A DNA stretch of 11,122 nt from Deltaproteobacteria bacterium. Its GTDB lineage: Bacteria > Desulfobacterota > BSN033 > UBA1163. Shown here in pieces: positions 7,658 to 11,122 of the stretch (within the stretch, counting starts at the first letter, position 1; each line of letters starts with the position of its first letter). Location: positions 1-11,122 of the forward strand of contig VGSD01000050.1 in assembly GCA_016875155.1 (NCBI GenBank). Reading direction: 5' to 3'. Below the pieces are notes generated by a model. It did no database searches. It was not told the origin of the DNA and saw only the letters and a program-made list of their open reading frames with translations. The position numbers and the translations under genes were made by a program.

Positions 7658-8972
7658 GGGCTCGATGGAATCCATCCTGGTCATCGGTGGCGGATTGGCA
7701 GGCTGTGAGGCAGCCTGGCAGATCGCAAAGCGGGGAGGGAAGGTCCTCCTCCTCGAGATGAAACCCAAAACCTTCTCCTCTGCCCATCGCTCTCCTTTTC
7801 TTGCCGAACTGGTTTGCAGCAATTCTTTAAAATCGGAGTCACCAGAAAACGCCTCTGGTATCTTAAAGGAGGAATTGCTGCGGCTTGATTCACTCATCCT
7901 GAGGGTAGCCAGAGAGACGAGGGTTCCGGCTGGAGAGTCTCTGGCCGTGGACCGAGAGACATTTTCAAAGAAGATCACTGAAATCCTGGAGGGATTGGAT
8001 CGTATAGAGATCGTTCGCGAGGAGGTTAAAACCATTCCTGAGGATGAAACCACCATCATTGCCACTGGCCCTCTCACCTCTGAGACATTAAGTGAAAAGA
8101 TCCAAAAATTGATTGAGACAGAACATCTTTTTTTCTATGATGCCATCGCGCCGATCGTCACCAAAGAATCGATTGATTTTAGGAAAACCTTCAGAGCCTC
8201 CCGGTATGGGAAGGGAGGCGATGATTATATCAACTGCCCATTAGACCAGGAGGAGTATTATCGGTTTGTTGAGACACTCATCCAAGCAGAGAAAGTTCCC
8301 CTGAGAGATTTTGAGAAGAGACATCTCTTCGAGGGCTGTTTGCCAGTGGAGGAATTAGCAGGTCGCGGAAAGGATACACTGGCTTTTGGCCCGCTTCGGC
8401 CGGTGGGGCTGATTGACCCGAAGACAAAAAGACAACCTTTTGCCGTTGTTCAGTTAAGGCAGGAAAATGAATTTGGCACACTCTTCAATCTGGTCGGGTT
8501 TCAAACCCGACTGAAGCAGGGAGAGCAGGGGAGGGTCTTTCGGAGGATTCCTGGGCTTGAGAAAGCTGAATTTGTGCGCTGGGGATCGGTCCATCGAAAT
8601 ACCTTTCTTAACTCCCCTCGAATTCTGATCCCATCTCTCCAACTTAAAAACCGGCCTAACCTTTTCTTTGCTGGACAAATCACAGGTGTCGAAGGATATA
8701 TGGAATCAACGGCCATTGGGCTTCTGGCCGGGATCAATGCTTTTGAGTGGATGATGGGGAAGGACCTGGTTGCTCCACCTTATACAACAGCCATTGGAGC
8801 TCTGGTCAATCATATTATCCATTCTCCAGTTATTCCTTTTCAGCCCATGAATATCAATTTTGGTCTCTTTCCTCCTCTGGAGGAAAAGGTCATCAGCAGG
8901 GAGAGGAAATCCTACATCAGGCAACGGGCATTGAAAGATCTGGATGAGTGGAAGGAGAGAGAAAGGGTTTAA
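7656..8972 (+). CDS. trmFO: methylenetetrahydrofolate--tRNA-(uracil-5-)-methyltransferase TrmFO
   Basis: TrmFO makes 5-methyluridine at position 54 in the T loop of tRNA, using methylenetetrahydrofolate as carbon donor and FADH2 as reductant. The 438-aa length matches the family. The FAD dinucleotide motif is [15 protein letters not shown] (7-21). The signature [19 protein letters not shown] contains Cys54, and [26 protein letters not shown] contains Cys228; these line up with the two functional cysteines known in the Bacillus subtilis enzyme. The conserved C-terminal stretch [26 protein letters not shown] is present. No Shine-Dalgarno precedes ATG 7656. The in-frame ATG at 7665 ([10 protein letters not shown]) is an equally good start. 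trmFO often lies just after topA; here the opposing radical SAM gene separates them. The small gene at 8985 follows in what looks like an operon. Confidence 0.96.
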   Translation: MGSMESILVIGGGLAGCEAAWQIAKRGGKVLLLEMKPKTFSSAHRSPFLAELVCSNSLKSESPENASGILKEELLRLDSLILRVARETRVPAGESLAVDRETFSKKITEILEGLDRIEIVREEVKTIPEDETTIIATGPLTSETLSEKIQKLIETEHLFFYDAIAPIVTKESIDFRKTFRASRYGKGGDDYINCPLDQEEYYRFVETLIQAEKVPLRDFEKRHLFEGCLPVEELAGRGKDTLAFGPLRPVGLIDPKTKRQPFAVVQLRQENEFGTLFNLVGFQTRLKQGEQGRVFRRIPGLEKAEFVRWGSVHRNTFLNSPRILIPSLQLKNRPNLFFAGQITGVEGYMESTAIGLLAGINAFEWMMGKDLVAPPYTTAIGALVNHIIHSPVIPFQPMNINFGLFPPLEEKVISRERKSYIRQRALKDLDEWKERERV

Positions 8973-8984
8973 GGAGAAGACAGG

Positions 8985-9299
8985 ATGGAACGAGAACGCA
9001 ACAGAAAGGCAAAAGGGCAAAACTGTTTCAGATGCGGGAAAGCACTTTTACCCGGAAGCCTCACCTATGTGACCCAGATTAAGATCTTCGCAGGATTTGA
9101 TGGAATCCTCTTGGAACCGGAAGAAGGGGTGGATCAACAGTTGAAACAGCTCCTGAAACAGGTCGAGGAGTCGAATCCGAAGGATCTGGAAAAAGAGGTC
9201 TACCAGAAATTCCATCTCATTCTCTGCAAGAGTTGCCGCGATCGGCTGGTGGGGGAGATCGAGCATCCATGGGGGCGTCCGGGCAGGTTCATTCACTGA
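8985..9299 (+). CDS. small four-cysteine, zinc-ribbon-like protein, 104 aa
   Basis: The start is supported by AAGGAG (8971-8976), eight bases before the ATG and overlapping the trmFO stop codon, so the two genes are almost certainly co-transcribed and translationally close. Two CxxC knuckles are visible, Cys14/Cys17 (CFRCGK) and Cys81/Cys84 (CKSCRD), as expected for one zinc site with a long insert. Between them lie a beta-like segment (LTYVTQIKIFAGFDG) and a charged helix (about 49-75: DQQLKQLLKQVEESNPKDLEKEVY). The N-terminus is basic (RERNRKAKG). There is no signal peptide or membrane segment, so it should be cytoplasmic. I do not recognise the family. Its position suggests, without proving, a link to nucleic-acid or tRNA metabolism. 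Confidence 0.8.
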   Translation: MERERNRKAKGQNCFRCGKALLPGSLTYVTQIKIFAGFDGILLEPEEGVDQQLKQLLKQVEESNPKDLEKEVYQKFHLILCKSCRDRLVGEIEHPWGRPGRFIH

Positions 9300-9380
9300 G
9301 AAATAATCCTTCATTTGCAGGTCTATCCGGTCACCGATCAATTCCAACGGAAGCGTAAGGCATCCCTAAAATTAAATCGC

Positions 9381-9409
9381 TTGACAAAAATTATTTTTTT
9401 TGGTTTAAT
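9381..9409 (+). promoter_or_regulatory. strong sigma-70-type promoter for the STAS-like/galT-like pair
   Basis: A perfect -35 box TTGACA (9381-9386) is followed after exactly 17 bases by TTTAAT (9404-9409), five of six matches to TATAAT. Transcription would start near 9416, about 24 bases before the ATG at 9440. It lies in a short AT-rich gap (9300-9439) with no other gene. Confidence 0.75.
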
Positions 9410-9439
9410 TATTTCAACTGAATCAATTGAAGTGGAAGA

Positions 9440-10027
9440 ATGAATAAGAAAATCCTTTCCCTCAAGAAACTGACCCACGAACTGTTCAAGAACGGCAAGA
9501 AGGAGATGGCTGGCCGGTCCCGGGGCGCCCGCTTCCGGGAGACGATTGAAAAGATCCTCAGGGAAGGCGATGCGCCCTGCCTCGTCATCGATTTTTCGGG
9601 GATGGGCGCTATTGATTTTTCCTGGGCGGATGAGGTGGTGGCCAAGATGGTTTCACGGCTCTGGGGCGATGAGTACGGTGAAAAGTTCCTCGTCCTGAAA
9701 GGTCTCAACCCCTCTCAGGAGGAGAATATCAGCGTGGCTCTGGAGCGAAAGAAGTTGGCCGTTCTGGTCACCGGACCAGCGGGATGGCGGATCATTGGTT
9801 CCCTGAACAATTATCTGGCGCAGACGTTAAACCAGGTGATGGGTCAGAAGCGATTGACCCTGCGGGAATTGTCCGAGAAGGAAAAGATCGGCATGAATAC
9901 GAGTGGGACACGTTTGCTCAATCTTTATAAGAAGCGGTTGGTCTTGAGAATGGAAGGAGTGAACGGAACGAACAAAGATGCAACTCACCGGGGAAGGCAA
10001 TATGTTTATCAATCCCTTCTTGCCTGA
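9440..10027 (+). CDS. STAS-like (DUF4325-type) protein with C-terminal winged helix
   Basis: This 195-aa protein appears to have two domains. Residues about 25-110 (RSRGARFRETIEKIL, then LVIDFSGMGAIDFSWADEVV) match the pattern of the STAS-like DUF4325 fold, which has the phi-DFSG and ADE motifs seen in anti-sigma-antagonist relatives. Residues about 135-195 (LTLRELSEKEKIGMNTSGTRLLNLYKKRLVLRMEG, then GRQYVYQSLL) look like a winged helix-turn-helix with a beta wing, suggesting nucleic-acid binding. The job is not known; a regulator is a reasonable guess. The serine at position 53 or 61 might be a phosphorylation site, as in STAS proteins, but I cannot show it. A strong promoter precedes it, and only weak SD-like purines (GTGGAAGA) sit before the ATG. 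It is visibly more GC-rich than its neighbours, especially at 9490-9700. The galT-like gene begins 9 bases after its stop. Confidence 0.72.
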   Translation: MNKKILSLKKLTHELFKNGKKEMAGRSRGARFRETIEKILREGDAPCLVIDFSGMGAIDFSWADEVVAKMVSRLWGDEYGEKFLVLKGLNPSQEENISVALERKKLAVLVTGPAGWRIIGSLNNYLAQTLNQVMGQKRLTLRELSEKEKIGMNTSGTRLLNLYKKRLVLRMEGVNGTNKDATHRGRQYVYQSLLA

Positions 10028-10036
10028 GGAGGTGTC

Positions 10037-11026
10037 GTGGCAGAGTTGAGAAGAGACCCCATTACGCGGATGTGGGTGGTGGTCACCACGGATCACCCCA
10101 AAGGGCCGAATGATTATCTTTCTTTCAAGCCGCCCTATCAGGTACAAAAAACCGAGGGCCCCTGTCCTTTCTGTCCGGGCCATGAGGGGATGACTCCCAA
10201 AGAGATCTTCTCCATCAACCAAGACGGAAAGGGATGGATGGTCCGAGTCATCCCCAATAAATTTCCCTTCTTTCGGATTGAGGGAGAATTCGATCGGAGG
10301 CCTGATGGGATGTACGATGTGATGGAAGCCATCGGCGCCCATGAGATCGTCATTGAGACGCCCGATCATGATCTGAATTTTGCTTTCATGGAACCTTCTC
10401 AGATCAGAAAAGTTATCCAGGCCTATCAAGGGAGGCTTCTCGATCTGGAGAAAGACCGCCGTTTTGAGCAATTTCTTATTTTAAAGAATTACCCAGGGAT
10501 ATTTAACCGTCATCCCCACTCTCACATCATGGCCATGCCCGTGATTCCACGGAGGATTGATGAAGAGATCTGGGGAATACTGGACTATTATCAGCGCAAG
10601 GAACGCTGCATCTTTTGCGATATCCTCAAGGAGGAGATATCGGCCAAAAGGAGAATCATCCTGGAGACCGGGCATTTCTTGGTCTTTTCACCCTTTGCCT
10701 CGCGCTATCCTTTTGAGACATGGATTGTTCCCAAGATGCATCGGTCCGATTTTCATCGCCTTGGCGAAGATGAGGCAGAAGATCTATCTGTTGCGATCCA
10801 GTCTCTGTTTCTTAGGTTTCACAAACTGCTTTCTGATCCTCCCTACAGTGTGACCTTTCATACCTCACCGGTTCAGGAACGGTTTCATCGTCCGGAATAT
10901 CACTGGCATATCGAAACTCGTTTGCGGATCGGACTGCGGGAGGGGTTTGAATGGGGGACGGGTTTCTTCGTCAACCCCACTCCTCCGGAGGATGCGGCAG
11001 CATTTTTAAGAGAGATTGAGAGTTAG
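10037..11026 (+). CDS. GalT-family nucleotidylyltransferase with HPHSH active-site motif
   Basis: The 329-aa protein has the double HIT-fold layout of galactose-1-phosphate uridylyltransferase. The first half carries the zinc ligands expected from the E. coli enzyme: Cys43 and Cys46 (CPFC), His111 (ETPDH) and His159. The second half has CIFC (191-194), SPFASRYPFETWIVP and the YHWHIE segment. The active site reads HPHSH, with His161 as the presumed nucleophile; GalT enzymes have HPHxQ, so the expected glutamine is His163 here. A third histidine is the hallmark of HIT hydrolases. The enzyme may therefore be a uridylyltransferase variant, an NDP-sugar phosphorylase or a nucleotide hydrolase, so I leave the gene symbol blank. 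GAGGAGG (10026-10032) sits four bases before the GTG start and overlaps the end of the STAS-like gene, indicating one operon. No other Leloir-pathway gene is in view. Confidence 0.88.
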   Translation: MAELRRDPITRMWVVVTTDHPKGPNDYLSFKPPYQVQKTEGPCPFCPGHEGMTPKEIFSINQDGKGWMVRVIPNKFPFFRIEGEFDRRPDGMYDVMEAIGAHEIVIETPDHDLNFAFMEPSQIRKVIQAYQGRLLDLEKDRRFEQFLILKNYPGIFNRHPHSHIMAMPVIPRRIDEEIWGILDYYQRKERCIFCDILKEEISAKRRIILETGHFLVFSPFASRYPFETWIVPKMHRSDFHRLGEDEAEDLSVAIQSLFLRFHKLLSDPPYSVTFHTSPVQERFHRPEYHWHIETRLRIGLREGFEWGTGFFVNPTPPEDAAAFLREIES

Positions 11027-11028
11027 AA

Positions 11029-11056
11029 GTAGGGGCGATTCATGAATCGCCCCTAC
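11029..11056. repeat. perfect 28-bp palindrome, REP-like
   Basis: The half-site GTAGGGGCGATTCA (11029-11042) is followed directly by its exact reverse complement (11043-11056) with no spacer. It starts two bases after the stop of the galT-like gene. It is not followed by a T tract, so it is not a classic intrinsic terminator. Elements with the core GTAGGGGCG and its complement are familiar as dispersed palindromes in many environmental bacterial genomes. It may be a REP-type repeat or a transcript-end stabiliser. Confidence 0.85.
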
Positions 11057-11110
11057 AGAGTTCGGAGTTATTCTTTTATGCAGAAATGCCACAAGGTCTA
11101 AAAGAGATTA

Positions 11111-11116
11111 AGGGGG
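11111..11116 (+). promoter_or_regulatory. possible ribosome binding site of the next gene
   Basis: AGGGGG followed by AAGG lies at the extreme right edge. The last two bases, AT at 11121-11122, would form an ATG start if the next base is G. This suggests another plus-strand gene just outside the window, but the sequence ends before it can be seen. Confidence 0.35.
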
Positions 11117-11122
11117 AAGGAT

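Noticed and set aside
7640..8077. 145-codon open frame on the minus strand over the trmFO start
   Set aside because: It lies opposite the conserved FAD-binding region of trmFO and is Ser/Arg-rich, as expected for antisense translation.
8706..9020. 104-codon open frame on the minus strand
   Set aside because: It is antisense to the conserved C-terminus of TrmFO and has no recognisable motif or ribosome site.
9827..10471. 214-codon open frame on the minus strand
   Set aside because: It spans the opposite strand of the STAS-like and galT-like genes, both of which have strong family motifs and a promoter; the product looks like an antisense shadow.
11029..11056. Palindrome as an intrinsic terminator of the galT-like gene
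   Set aside because: There is no loop spacer and no T tract after it, so a repeat element is the better description.

Overview
The window looks like chromosomal housekeeping DNA from a Gram-negative, probably anaerobic bacterium of the Desulfobacterota (old Deltaproteobacteria) or a close relative. This is an inference. It rests on the LysM protein–dprA–topA order, a folate/FAD-type tRNA methylase (TrmFO), a B12/radical SAM protein with a DUF4070-like tail, and moderate GC with AT-rich intergenic DNA. There is no phage, plasmid, IS element, CRISPR array, rRNA or tRNA that I can recognise.

Layout, left to right. (1) The 3' part of an FAD-dependent oxidoreductase of the phytoene-desaturase/amine-oxidase type, cut by the left edge, meets a possible 61-codon gene on the opposite strand. 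(2) An AT-rich gap of about 545 bp follows and ends in a consensus-like promoter. (3) A secreted LysM protein is closed by a 15-bp-stem intrinsic terminator. (4) dprA (DNA uptake and recombination) and topA (topoisomerase I with four C-terminal zinc ribbons) are separated by three 14-bp tandem repeats. (5) A B12-binding/radical SAM gene lies on the minus strand, its 3' end overlapping that of topA. (6) trmFO (ribosomal-type T-loop uridine methylation of tRNA) is followed closely by a small four-cysteine protein. (7) A second consensus-like promoter drives a STAS-like/winged-helix protein and a GalT-family nucleotidylyltransferase 9 nt behind it. (8) A perfect 28-bp palindrome and a possible ribosome binding site for the next gene reach the right edge.

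How the genes fit together. dprA, topA and trmFO are neighbours in many bacteria and form the ordinary core here. The minus-strand radical SAM gene sits inside that core and forces trmFO to have its own start signals. The last pair is the most interesting part. The GalT-like protein has HPHSH where uridylyltransferases have HPHxQ, so it carries the hydrolase-type histidine triad on a GalT scaffold. It is co-transcribed, by inference, with a two-domain STAS-like plus winged-helix protein of unknown role. I see no clear evidence of an entirely new multi-gene system. The STAS-wHTH/GalT-variant pair is the best candidate for something undescribed.
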